Origin: Chloroflexota bacterium
GTDB lineage: Archaea > Iainarchaeota > Iainarchaeia > Iainarchaeales > GCA-2688035
DNA length: 36,740 nt
Direction of reading: 5' to 3'
Assembly (NCBI GenBank): GCA_017610335.1
Contig: JAFCCG010000003.1
Coordinates: 1-36,740 of the forward strand
Notes under the pieces: model-generated
Told to the model about the DNA's origin: nothing
What the model saw: the letters and a program-made list of their open reading frames with translations, nothing else
Databases searched by the model: none
Part shown: piece after piece, positions 8,842-17,841 of the stretch
Position numbering within the stretch: the first letter of the stretch is position 1
Layout: every line of letters begins with the position of its first letter
Made by a program: the position numbers and the translations under genes

Positions 8842-9545
8842 CTTGCAATGGTCACAGTAGCCTTTCCAGCCCTTTTGCTTTTGTTAACAGCACGATTTGC
8901 AGCGAGATTCAGGGTTATAACCTTATTTTTCAAAGAAGGAAGGTTTGCAATCTTTGAAGAGCCTGTAACACCTGCTGAAAAACTTACACCATTATTTTGA
9001 AGCACTGCAAGAGCTGCTTTTAAATCCCCGGAAAGTGTTCTGACCCCCTTTGGAATAAGAATTTTCAGCTCATCTCCGCCAAACCTTGCAGCAAAGCCAT
9101 CATTCTTCTTTGCGACTTTGGATATTTCTTTAACAAACATTGACAATAGCTTGTCTGCTGCAGCATAGCCTTTTTTTGTATTTAAATGTTTTAGATTATC
9201 AAAATCCACAATTGCAAAAGAAAATGGCTTTTTTGCTTTTGGAGAACGCAGGAAATGAAAAAATCTTTCATTGAAAGCAGAATCAGACTCTATGTTGAAC
9301 TTTGCATCAAGAAGCAGAAGCCTGTTTAACCGCCTCTTTGCTATAGCAGATTGCATTGCTTTACCAATAAGAACTCTTCCAGAACCCTTTCCTTTATAAA
9401 ATTGCTCTGAAGCCTTATGAAGAGCTTCTTCCGTGGCAATCATTTCCCTCCAGGCACCCCGGGGATTTCTTTTAACAGCCCTTCTTTTTGAAAATACCAT
9501 AAAAGAATTATACTGTAAATAATAATTAAATGTTTGCTTTCTCAA
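8838..9545 (-). CDS. GGDEF-domain protein (putative diguanylate cyclase or related nucleotide cyclase)
   Basis: 235 aa; FAIVDFDNLKHLNTKKGYAAADKLL and FAARFGGDELKILIPKG. Confidence 0.85.
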   Translation of the reverse strand: MRKQTFNYYLQYNSFMVFSKRRAVKRNPRGAWREMIATEEALHKASEQFYKGKGSGRVLIGKAMQSAIAKRRLNRLLLLDAKFNIESDSAFNERFFHFLRSPKAKKPFSFAIVDFDNLKHLNTKKGYAAADKLLSMFVKEISKVAKKNDGFAARFGGDELKILIPKGVRTLSGDLKAALAVLQNNGVSFSAGVTGSSKIANLPSLKNKVITLNLAANRAVNKSKRAGKATVTIAS

Positions 9546-11149
9546 AACCCAAAGGTCGTTGCCAGAGCAATATTGTGTGCGTGGTCACTTATTCTTTCAA
9601 GGTTTCTGATCAATTCAGCAAACACAACGCTTGCCTTTGCACCGCATCTCTTGCCATTCATTCGCTCAAAATTGTTTTGCTCAAACTGATTCTGCAAACC
9701 ATCAATTTCTGCTTCAAGAACAGAAACCTTTTCAGCAATTTTAGCATTTCCTGAAACCATAACATTCAATGCCTTGTTAAAGCAATCCCTGCATTTCCTG
9801 GACATTATGCCAAATTCACGCAGGGCAGGAGCTGAAAGAACAATTTTTTCCTGTGCCTTCCTTTTAGCAAGCTCTCCAATATTGTTTGCATGATCTGAAA
9901 CCCTTTCAATGTCGGAAATAATGTGCGTCAATGAAGCAACCCTTTTTGCCTGCTTCTTGCTAAGCTCTTGCCTACTAATCTTAATAAGGAAAGCCTCAAT
10001 TGCATTATCCAATTCATCAACAGCCTCTTCCTGCTTTTCAACAACTTTGACAAGCTTTAGGTCGTTTGTTTGAAAAGCTTTAATTGACTGGCCAAGTGCA
10101 AATAACGCCATACTACCCATTCTTTCTACTTCTTTTTCAGCAAGGGTTATTGCAATGGCGGGCGTTCTAAGAGTACGCTTATCAAGGAACTTTACACCAC
10201 GTTCAATTGTTGGCTCTTCACCCGGAAGAAGCTTTTTAACAGCCAAAATAAGCAGACCTATAAACGGAAAGAATATTATTGCAAAAGCAATGTTGAATAT
10301 TGTATTAGCGTTTGCAATTTGCCTTGGAACACTTGCAGCAGTAAGTGAAAAAACAGGAATAAGCAACGACAAAAACGGAAAGATTATTAGAACGCCGACG
10401 ACATTGAAAATAATATGTGACAAAGCAGCTCTTTTAGCTGAAATCCTTGCACCAATTGAAGCAAACATGACCGTTACACATGTTCCAATGTTAGCACCAA
10501 GAATAATTGGAAGGGCAACAGGCAATCCAATAAGCCCCTGCATAGACATGACAATAACCAAGGCAAGTGTTGCACTGCTGCTCTGAATTACAGCGGTAAA
10601 AATTAATCCAACCAAAAGACCAAGTATTGGATATATACCAAACTCCTGTATAATTCCCATAAAAAGAGGCGACTCTTTCAAGGGGGCAACAGCAACACCC
10701 ATCATTTCCATTCCAAGAAAAAGCAATCCAAATCCAAGAATTACTTCACCTGCAAGCCTTTGCTTATAGCTTTTTCCGGCAAAGAAAAAAAGAAAACCAA
10801 AAGCAATAATTGGCATTGCAAACGCTCCGATTTTGAACGCAATCAATTGTGCCGTAATGGTTGTTCCAATGTTTGCCCCGATTATTACCGGAACAGCCTG
10901 TGCCAAGGTTAAAAGCCCTGCATTAATCAATCCAATTACAGTTACTGTTGTTACGCTGCTGCTTTGGACTACGGCAGTAATTCCTGCGCCTACTGCAACA
11001 CCTTTCCACCTCTTGCTGGTAATCTTTTCCAAAATGGTTTTGAGCCTGTCACCTGCAATCTTTTGCAAAGAAGTGCTCAGCAAAAGCAAACCATACAAAA
11101 ACAGGGCAAGGCCTCCAACCATGCCAAAAACAATAGGAATAACATCCAT
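9542..11149 (-). CDS. Na+/Pi cotransporter family protein with C-terminal PhoU-like domain
   Basis: 535 aa; duplicated QSSSVTTVTVIGLINAGLL / QSSSATLALVIVMSMQGLI and GANIGT repeats, C-terminal helical PhoU-like region. Confidence 0.93.
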   Translation of the reverse strand: MDVIPIVFGMVGGLALFLYGLLLLSTSLQKIAGDRLKTILEKITSKRWKGVAVGAGITAVVQSSSVTTVTVIGLINAGLLTLAQAVPVIIGANIGTTITAQLIAFKIGAFAMPIIAFGFLFFFAGKSYKQRLAGEVILGFGLLFLGMEMMGVAVAPLKESPLFMGIIQEFGIYPILGLLVGLIFTAVIQSSSATLALVIVMSMQGLIGLPVALPIILGANIGTCVTVMFASIGARISAKRAALSHIIFNVVGVLIIFPFLSLLIPVFSLTAASVPRQIANANTIFNIAFAIIFFPFIGLLILAVKKLLPGEEPTIERGVKFLDKRTLRTPAIAITLAEKEVERMGSMALFALGQSIKAFQTNDLKLVKVVEKQEEAVDELDNAIEAFLIKISRQELSKKQAKRVASLTHIISDIERVSDHANNIGELAKRKAQEKIVLSAPALREFGIMSRKCRDCFNKALNVMVSGNAKIAEKVSVLEAEIDGLQNQFEQNNFERMNGKRCGAKASVVFAELIRNLERISDHAHNIALATTFGF

Positions 11150-11217
11150 TATTAATCCACCACTTAAATAGAATGGAAAGGAAAGTACTTAAAAAACTAA
11201 GTGGCTAAATTAGTGCC

Positions 11218-11748
11218 ATGGACGAGATTCCTTTGGAAAAAGCAATTGGCCTAATTTACCCAAGAATTACTGTTTTGGTTACAACACAAAACGCAAAAGG
11301 AAAAACAAACGCTGCACCCTATTCCTGGATTGCCCCTGTTTCATTCAAGCCGCCAATGCTTTATTTGGGAATTCAGCGCAGGGAAACGCTTACAATAAAA
11401 AACATGCGTGAAACAAAGGAATTTGTTGTAAACATTGTCACAAAAGAATGGGCTTCAAAAGCCATCGCATGCGAGGCAAAGATTCCTGACAAGATTGAAA
11501 AAAGCGGAATAACCATGAAGGAAAGCAAGAAGGTAAAGGCCCCAAGCGCTGCAGAGGCAAAAATTGTGCTTGAATGCAAGCTCCACAAAATAATTGAAAC
11601 AGACAAAGCAGACCACTTTTTGGTAATTGGAGAAATAGTGCACGCGGAAAAAGACGAAGGGCTTAAGGACAAAGAGATTGTAATGCATTACACTGGGGCA
11701 AACTTTGTCTCTCCAGGGCCAGGCTATAAGGTTGAACGAAAGAAATAA
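11218..11748 (+). CDS. Flavin reductase-like (FMN-binding split barrel) protein
   Basis: 176 aa; ITVLVTTQNAKGKTNAAPYSWIAPVSFKPPMLYLGI, TKEFVVNIV. Confidence 0.88.
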   Translation: MDEIPLEKAIGLIYPRITVLVTTQNAKGKTNAAPYSWIAPVSFKPPMLYLGIQRRETLTIKNMRETKEFVVNIVTKEWASKAIACEAKIPDKIEKSGITMKESKKVKAPSAAEAKIVLECKLHKIIETDKADHFLVIGEIVHAEKDEGLKDKEIVMHYTGANFVSPGPGYKVERKK

Positions 11749-11784
11749 AAACAAGGAAGAATATTAGTTTTTAGGTGAAAAAGA

Positions 11785-11994
11785 ATGCCAAGAAGAAGCA
11801 AGAGTACAATAGACCATCACCCAAGCAGCAACAAGTAGAAAAGAGAGGCCTCAAAGCAGAAAAAAAAGGACAAGGCACACAAAAATTGGCTTGATTCAGA
11901 AAAAAACAGGCCTGCAAGTGCAGAGGCGATTCAAAAAAATAGGGCCGAAGCCATTCAAGCAGCCAAAAAGAAAGGCAGCCACAAGAAAAGGTAA
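11785..11994 (+). pseudogene. 69-aa basic small protein with one in-frame TAG at codon 18
   Basis: MPRRSKSTIDHHPSSNK*KREASKQKKKDKAHKNWLDSEKNRPASAEAIQKNRAEAIQAAKKKGSHKKR; one frame interrupted once at 11836-11838; AGGTGA upstream. Confidence 0.5.
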
Positions 11995-12034
11995 ATCACT
12001 TTCCTTTAAATCACTTTTTCTGCTTGTTTTATTT

Positions 12035-12571
12035 ATGAAAATCCTTGCAATCAACGGCTCGCACAGAAAGGGCAATACAGAAGCCATTCTTAAAAAAATT
12101 CTTGACGGGGCAGCAGGCAATGGCGCAAGAATTGAACTAATTAATTTGTATGACAAAAATGTTGAAGCCTGCAAGGCATGCATGGGCTGTGAAAACACAG
12201 GAACGTGCAAAATACAGGATGAGTTTCCGCAAATTTTTGAAAAGATGGTTCACGCAGACGTTTTAGTGCTTGGCTCGCCAAACTACTTCAACAATGTTTC
12301 TGGTTTGATGAAAAACTTTATTGACAGAATGAACGCCCACTGGCAGGATACAAGGCTTGAAAGCAAAAAAGTTGTCCTTGTGATGCCAGGAGGGCAGGGA
12401 AAAGAAAGCAGGGAAAAGGGAATGAGTGCATTTGAGCAATTTCCAAAAATCTGCAAAATGAAGGTGGTTGAAAGGCTTTCCCCGCAGGTTGATTTGCCAA
12501 AAGAGGCAAAAAACGATGAAAAGCTTATGGCAAAATGCCTTGAATTGGGCAAAAAAATTGTCCTTTCCTAA
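12035..12571 (+). CDS. NADPH-dependent FMN reductase / flavodoxin-like (track start 11891 is probably too early)
   Basis: MKILAINGSHRKGNTEAILKKIL, CKACMGCENTGTC, VLGSPNYFNNVSGLMKNFIDR. Confidence 0.9.
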   Translation: MKILAINGSHRKGNTEAILKKILDGAAGNGARIELINLYDKNVEACKACMGCENTGTCKIQDEFPQIFEKMVHADVLVLGSPNYFNNVSGLMKNFIDRMNAHWQDTRLESKKVVLVMPGGQGKESREKGMSAFEQFPKICKMKVVERLSPQVDLPKEAKNDEKLMAKCLELGKKIVLS

Positions 12572-12595
12572 TTCACTTAAAAAGCTTTTTTCTGC

Positions 12596-14491
12596 TTGAA
12601 TACTTTGATTAAAATGGAGGAAAACTGGGAAAAGCTTGGATTAAAAGCAGGATTGGAATGCCACCAACAACTAGACACAGGAAAATTGTTCTGCAGGTGC
12701 CCTTCGGTGCTTAGAGAAGACAAACCTGATATTGAAGTAAAACGATTTCTTAGACCGGTTGCATCAGAATTAGGAGAATTTGACAAAGCCGCTTTGGAAG
12801 CATTTAGCAAAAACCGTTCATATAAATATGAAGTATACAATGATAGCAACTGCGAAATCGAATTAGATGATGAGCCACCGCAACCAGTTGACAAAGAAGC
12901 CCTTAAAATAACTCTTAAATCAGCCTTGATGACAAAAAGCAATATTTTGGACGAATCGTTTGTAATGCGAAAACTTGTAATTGACGGTTCGAATACTTCT
13001 GGATTTCAGAGAACAATGCTTGTTGCCCTTGGCGGAGAAATTGAATTAAGCAACAAAAAAGTAGGCATTCTAACCATTGCATTGGAAGAGGATGCCGCAA
13101 GGCCCATGGAAAAAAAGGAGCTTGAAACAGTTTACAGACTTGATAGATTAGGAATCCCTTTGATAGAGCTTGCAACCGCTCCTGATTTGAAAACTCCTGA
13201 GGAGGTTAAAGAATGTGCAAAAAAAATTGGAGAAATGTTTAGAAGAACATGCAAAGCAAAACGTGGTCTTGGAACAATAAGACAGGATGTAAATGTTTCA
13301 ATTAAAGAAGGGGCAAGGGTTGAAATTAAAGGAGTGCAAGAGCTTAATCTGATAGATGAATATGTGCGAAGAGAAGTGCAAAGGCAGAAGGCATTAATTG
13401 CAATAAGAGAAGAAATGAAAAAAAGAAAAATTGGAAAAGAAGATTTTGGAAATATTGAAATTGCCAACCTTTCTCAAATTTTTGCAGAAAGCGAATGCAA
13501 GTTTTTAAAAGGGAAACAGGTTTTTGGCGCAAAGCTCCATAAAATGCAGGACCTTTTAGGAAAAGAAATTCAATCCGAAAGAAGATTTGGCACAGAGCTT
13601 GCCGGATATGTAAAATCAAAAGCAGGGCTTAAAGGAATTCTGCATTCGGATGAATTGCCTGCTTACGGTGTAAGTGAAAGGGAAGTTGAACAAACCAGGC
13701 ACAAGTGCAACTGCATAATGGACGATGCTTTTGTCATAGTGCAGGCGGAAGAAAAAAAGGTCGAAAAAGCAATTGATGCAGTGCTTGAAAGATGCAAAGA
13801 AGCCTTGAAAGGTGTGCCTGAAGAAACAAGAAATGCCTTGGAAGATGGAAATACAGAATACAGCAGGCCATTGCCTGGCGCAGCAAGAATGTACCCTGAA
13901 ACAGACCTTGCGCCGATAATTGTTAACGAAAAAGAGCTTGCAGGCATTGCAAAGCAATTGCCTTTAACAGTAAAGGCAAGGGAAAAACTTTACTTGGAAA
14001 AAGGGCTTTCAGGAAAGCTTGTTGAAGGAATGAAACTAAGTAATTTCGCCTGCTTTTTTGAAAAGCTTTTGAAAAAAGGAATTAATGCAACAACCGCTGC
14101 TTCTCTGCTGCTTGATGGCATTACGCAATTGAGAAGGGAAGGCATGAAAAATATTGGAAATGAAATGGTTGAAACAGTACTTGTGTTTGAAAAGGAAAAA
14201 AAGATTTCAAAAGACATTTTGCTTGATTTCCTAAGAGAATGGAGCAAAAGCCCTGAATCAAAAGCCGAGAAAATTTTGAAGACAATGAATGTTGAAAGAG
14301 CTGATGAAAGCCAGCTGCAAAAAGTCATTGCAAGCGTAATTGAGAAAAACAAAGCCATTGTGGAAACAAGAGGCGAAAGGGCAATCGGAGCATTGATGGG
14401 AGAGACCATGAAAGAGCTGAAGGGAAAAGCCGACGGTTCCACAATAAGCAGGATATTAAAAGAAGAACTTGCAAAAAAGACAAAAAAATAA
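12596..14491 (+). CDS. gatE: Glu-tRNA(Gln) amidotransferase subunit E (start possibly ATG at 12614)
   Basis: 631 aa; LGLKAGLECHQQLDTGKLFCRCPS, ALEEDAARPM, LIELATAPDLKTPEE, GTIRQDVNVSI, YPETDLAPI. Confidence 0.97.
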   Translation: MNTLIKMEENWEKLGLKAGLECHQQLDTGKLFCRCPSVLREDKPDIEVKRFLRPVASELGEFDKAALEAFSKNRSYKYEVYNDSNCEIELDDEPPQPVDKEALKITLKSALMTKSNILDESFVMRKLVIDGSNTSGFQRTMLVALGGEIELSNKKVGILTIALEEDAARPMEKKELETVYRLDRLGIPLIELATAPDLKTPEEVKECAKKIGEMFRRTCKAKRGLGTIRQDVNVSIKEGARVEIKGVQELNLIDEYVRREVQRQKALIAIREEMKKRKIGKEDFGNIEIANLSQIFAESECKFLKGKQVFGAKLHKMQDLLGKEIQSERRFGTELAGYVKSKAGLKGILHSDELPAYGVSEREVEQTRHKCNCIMDDAFVIVQAEEKKVEKAIDAVLERCKEALKGVPEETRNALEDGNTEYSRPLPGAARMYPETDLAPIIVNEKELAGIAKQLPLTVKAREKLYLEKGLSGKLVEGMKLSNFACFFEKLLKKGINATTAASLLLDGITQLRREGMKNIGNEMVETVLVFEKEKKISKDILLDFLREWSKSPESKAEKILKTMNVERADESQLQKVIASVIEKNKAIVETRGERAIGALMGETMKELKGKADGSTISRILKEELAKKTKK

Positions 14492-14546
14492 AGGCAATTT
14501 TTGAACCAATAACTATTTATTTCCCAAATGAGTTATAGTACTTGTT

Positions 14547-15554
14547 ATGGAATGGGAGAAACTAAAGCAAAAGTATGACAAAAAGAAAGTACTTTCCTGG
14601 ACGAGGACATTTTCAGACCAGTGCATTGAAGCAGTCTACTATGGCAAGAAATTCAAGCCAAAGAAAAGGAAAATCGACAAGATTATTGCCTGCGGAATGG
14701 GAGGAAGTGGCGTAGGAGCCGCTATCCTGCGGAATCTGTTCAAAGACGAATTAAATGTTCCTTTTGAAACATTCAATTCTTATGAGCTTCCGGCATATGT
14801 TGACAGAAAAACATTGGTTTTCTGCGTTTCCTTTTCAGGAAACACAGAGGAAACGCTTGCCTGCTTCAAACAGGCAAAGAAGAAACAGGCCTACACCGTA
14901 AGCATTACAACAAACGGAAAACTCAAGAAAATGATGAAAGGAAACGGCATTCTGGTTCCAAGCAGTGCACCACAGCCAAGAATGGGATTAGCTTACACCA
15001 GCCTGCCGATTTTGATTGTGCTTGAAAAAATGGGACTAATCAAAAAGAAGGATAGCGAGCTTGGTGAAGCGGTTTTCCTCCTTAAAAAAGAGCAAAGGTC
15101 GCTTGAGGAAAAGGCAAAAGAGCTGGCCCTGAAAATGAAGGACAAATTGCCAATAATCTATGCAGCAGAAGAACTCCAAACTATTGCATACAGGTTCAGG
15201 ACAGAAATTAACGAAAATGCGAAGCAGTTTGCATTAAGCCATTTTTTGCCGGAGCAAAACCACAATGAGATATGCTCAAGCTTTGGCTTAAGCAGGGGAA
15301 GCTGCGAAATTTTCCTCTTGAGACATGATAATGAAAACAAGAGGGTTGAAAAAAGATTTAAGATTTTGAAAAGAATAATGGGAAAGAACTACAATATTAC
15401 GGAAGTGAATTTAAAAGGAAAATCTCTTATGGCGACAACCTTTTACGTACTGCAGCTTGCGGCACTAACATCTTACTATTTGGCTTTACTAAACCAGATT
15501 GACCCAGAGCCAGTGCCGTTGATAGGCGTTCTCAAAAAAGCGCTGAAAAAATAG
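14547..15554 (+). CDS. Bifunctional phosphoglucose/phosphomannose isomerase (SIS domain)
   Basis: 335 aa; ACGMGGSGVGAAIL, SFSGNTEETL, FLPEQNHNEI. Confidence 0.92.
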   Translation: MEWEKLKQKYDKKKVLSWTRTFSDQCIEAVYYGKKFKPKKRKIDKIIACGMGGSGVGAAILRNLFKDELNVPFETFNSYELPAYVDRKTLVFCVSFSGNTEETLACFKQAKKKQAYTVSITTNGKLKKMMKGNGILVPSSAPQPRMGLAYTSLPILIVLEKMGLIKKKDSELGEAVFLLKKEQRSLEEKAKELALKMKDKLPIIYAAEELQTIAYRFRTEINENAKQFALSHFLPEQNHNEICSSFGLSRGSCEIFLLRHDNENKRVEKRFKILKRIMGKNYNITEVNLKGKSLMATTFYVLQLAALTSYYLALLNQIDPEPVPLIGVLKKALKK

Positions 15555-15595
15555 CTTTTTCAGTATAGTATAACGGCTTTTCAAAAAAATTCGAA

Positions 15596-15616
15596 TCCTA
15601 AGAAAAAATTCCAATA
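15596..15616. repeat. 21-bp direct repeat copy 1 TCCTAAGAAAAAATTCCAATA
   Basis: Identical to 17774-17794. Confidence 0.85.
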
Positions 15617-15645
15617 ATAGAGATTATGATAAATCTATAGAAGAA

Positions 15646-15849
15646 CTACATCATTTTGCGACTTGATTTACGTGTTTGGCGCAAGCATTTGTGATGCCAG
15701 TATTGTCCCATCCACTTTTTTTCAGTTCCGACACCACCACAAAGAGAACAAGGATTATTATATTTCCCTTCAGGCTGTGCCTCTTCGGCTTCTTTTTTTT
15801 GCTTTTCAAGCTCTTCCTTTTTTCCTTTCAACTTGTCAAAAAAGCCCAT
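15646..15849 (-). CDS. Small zinc-ribbon-like protein, 67 aa
   Basis: CSLCGGVGTEKKWMGQYWHHKC Cys/His spacing. Confidence 0.65.
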   Translation of the reverse strand: MGFFDKLKGKKEELEKQKKEAEEAQPEGKYNNPCSLCGGVGTEKKWMGQYWHHKCLRQTRKSSRKMM

Positions 15850-15886
15850 GTGGTAAGGGAATAGATACTGCAGAATATAAAAAGGT

Positions 15887-15959
15887 TAGCCCCGCAGAGA
15901 TTCGAACTCTGGTCCCAGGCTCCAAAGGCCTGTATCCTTGGCCACTAGACGACGGGGCT
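15887..15959 (-). tRNA. tRNA-Gln(TTG)
   Basis: Acceptor AGCCCCG/CGGGGCT, anticodon stem CAGGC/GCCTG with loop CTTTGGA, T arm CAGAG-TTCGAAT-CTCTG. Confidence 0.95.
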
Positions 15960-16027
15960 AATGGTAATAAGAAAAATTAGGGGGTAAATAGCTTTAAATT
16001 AGTTCCCAATTCTAAATTATTAATAAA

Positions 16028-16101
16028 GCGCCTGTGGCTTAGTTTGGTAGAGCACGCGACTGATAATCGCGCGGTCATCGGTTCAAATCCGATCAGGCGC
16101 A
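16028..16101 (+). tRNA. tRNA-Ile(GAT)
   Basis: Acceptor GCGCCTG/CAGGCGC, anticodon stem CGCGA/TCGCG with loop CTGATAA, T arm ATCGG-TTCAAAT-CCGAT. Confidence 0.96.
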
Positions 16102-17408
16102 CTATAAAATTTTAAAGGATTTACTCTCCCTTCCAATATTTCTTTTCTTTGATAGTAATTGAGATTTGGAGGGCAAAACCCAAAATTTTTCCAAATAAGG
16201 AATTTTGAAAGGTAGTTTGGATTTCTGGAACCAATCAATTTAAACCATCTGATAACATTAGCCCTACCGCTAGTTTTTACGGGATATAATTCAATAGTCT
16301 TGCCAAACCTTTTATCGAATTTGGTGCAATCTCTTGTCGAATAAGAAAAACCACTCTGTTTTAAAATTTTAGAAATTGTTTTAACCAAACGTGCGCTCTT
16401 GACTATCAGTTCTATGAAAGGATAAGTGTGAACAGTGTTGTTCTTGTTCTTGAATCCCAAATAAAAGTCAGTATCAAATATTCCGCTAATACAGGCAAGA
16501 GCATATGGCAAACCCGCATCTAAAATAATATTAGGAATGTCAATCAGTCCACTTTTCTTACCAGGAGGTAAACCAATGCATTTGCTGTAAAAACCAATGA
16601 TTGCTTTCGACCTAAATTGGATGGCACAACAACCATTATTATACAATTTTGTATTTAATTCTAAATTGAATAGTTTCTTCTTTAAGGGAATCAAAACAGA
16701 GTCATACCATTTCCTATCATTTATTAGATGCCCACAACAACTGTAGTAATAGCTTATTTGACCCGGGCGTTTATAAATGTTCATGCAGCCATCGCCAATG
16801 TGTGCTCCAATGACATAACACAAATCGACAGAAAGTTCTTTTGGCAAAATGATGCCTTTGGCCAAATCGTTTCTACTAAATGCGACCTTGGAAGTATCCA
16901 AAGAAACAGGGTATGTTTTGATACGGTAATCTAGTGTAGGCAAAACAATATCTTTATTCCCTTTTTTATTCTTTGTAACTAGTTCAAGGCACTTTTTCAA
17001 TGCAACAGTATCTCTCTTCGCCACAGAAGCCTTCATTCTATTTTGAATATACTCCATTCTTGGGGCACTGGCTTTTTGAGCTTTCTTTGTACCCCAATCA
17101 GAAAGCAATTCCTCTTGAATGAACTTGCCAAAGTTTCTATATTTTGGGAAAGAAATACAAATTCTCTCAAAAACATTCTTGGGTAAAAGAAGTTTTTCTT
17201 TGCGCCAATCAAAAACATTTCTTCTTGAAAAGCCAATAAACTGCACAAACTTGTTGAGAAGTTTGAATTCTTCCCAAATCACTTTCTCCAAAAACTCCTT
17301 CTGCTTTCCTTTCTGAAAACGCAATCTTTTGTCTAGCATGATAAATTTTTGTTTCTTCTTTTTAAACCGCTTTGCATAGTCGAGGTTTCCGGTAATCAAA
17401 GGAAACAC
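16083..17408 (-). CDS. LAGLIDADG homing endonuclease-like protein with N-terminal HTH-like region
   Basis: 441 aa; CYVIGAHIGDGCMNI and ALACISGIFDTDFYLGF double LAGLIDADG-type helices; N-terminal KFVQFIGFSRRNVFDWRKEKLLLPKNVFERI. Confidence 0.85.
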   Translation of the reverse strand: MFPLITGNLDYAKRFKKKKQKFIMLDKRLRFQKGKQKEFLEKVIWEEFKLLNKFVQFIGFSRRNVFDWRKEKLLLPKNVFERICISFPKYRNFGKFIQEELLSDWGTKKAQKASAPRMEYIQNRMKASVAKRDTVALKKCLELVTKNKKGNKDIVLPTLDYRIKTYPVSLDTSKVAFSRNDLAKGIILPKELSVDLCYVIGAHIGDGCMNIYKRPGQISYYYSCCGHLINDRKWYDSVLIPLKKKLFNLELNTKLYNNGCCAIQFRSKAIIGFYSKCIGLPPGKKSGLIDIPNIILDAGLPYALACISGIFDTDFYLGFKNKNNTVHTYPFIELIVKSARLVKTISKILKQSGFSYSTRDCTKFDKRFGKTIELYPVKTSGRANVIRWFKLIGSRNPNYLSKFLIWKNFGFCPPNLNYYQRKEILEGRVNPLKFYSAPDRI

Positions 17409-17548
17409 TATCCAAAAGCTATCCCGAGAAAAAAGCCTATATAATAGGTATAGAGCTCTGTGCTCTTCCAGTCAAAGCCAAGCATTTGCAATGCAATTGG
17501 CGGAATGACGAGAAGAAATAAAGGAAAGGCCATCCACTTCAAGTTCAT
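17408..17548 (-). CDS. Small membrane protein, 46 aa (MNLKWMAFPLFLLVIPPIALQMLGFDWKSTELYTYYIGFFLGIAFG)
   Basis: ORF with two hydrophobic segments; ATGA overlap with upstream smORF, stop G shared with GTG start of the endonuclease ORF. Confidence 0.5.
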   Translation of the reverse strand: MNLKWMAFPLFLLVIPPIALQMLGFDWKSTELYTYYIGFFLGIAFG

Positions 17549-17649
17549 TGTGAAGACCTCTTCTTCATGTTCTGCAATATTTCATTTAAAGAAATCCCGT
17601 AACTTATAGGATTTCCTTTTGTTTCTGAAAGTTTTTGAGAAAAACTCAT
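17545..17649 (-). CDS. Small protein, 34 aa (MSFSQKLSETKGNPISYGISLNEILQNMKKRSSQ)
   Basis: Strong SD GGAGGTGAT before ATG at 17649. Confidence 0.5.
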   Translation of the reverse strand: MSFSQKLSETKGNPISYGISLNEILQNMKKRSSQ

Positions 17650-17773
17650 TATATCACCTCCAATTTAGAATGAATTTTTTCGTGGACTGTTTTGCTGCTT
17701 TTGGAGGCATTAAACCCTTTGCACCAAAATTAAAGATTTAAACGTGCAAAGGTTTAAGCCGAGAAAAGCAGAG

Positions 17774-17794
17774 TCCTAAGAAAAAATTCCAATA
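17774..17794. repeat. 21-bp direct repeat copy 2 TCCTAAGAAAAAATTCCAATA
   Basis: Identical to 15596-15616. Confidence 0.85.
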
Positions 17795-17841
17795 TTGGAG
17801 GTGATGAGAGTTTTTTATAGTTTAACTGTAGCAATTATATC

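Noticed and set aside
11891-12034. N-terminal extension of the FMN reductase ORF
   Set aside because: The flavodoxin-like fold starts at MKILAINGS (12035); the extension is an alternate frame of the upstream small basic ORF.
13990-14442. 150-aa minus-strand ORF inside gatE
   Set aside because: Antisense shadow ORF with no recognisable motif.
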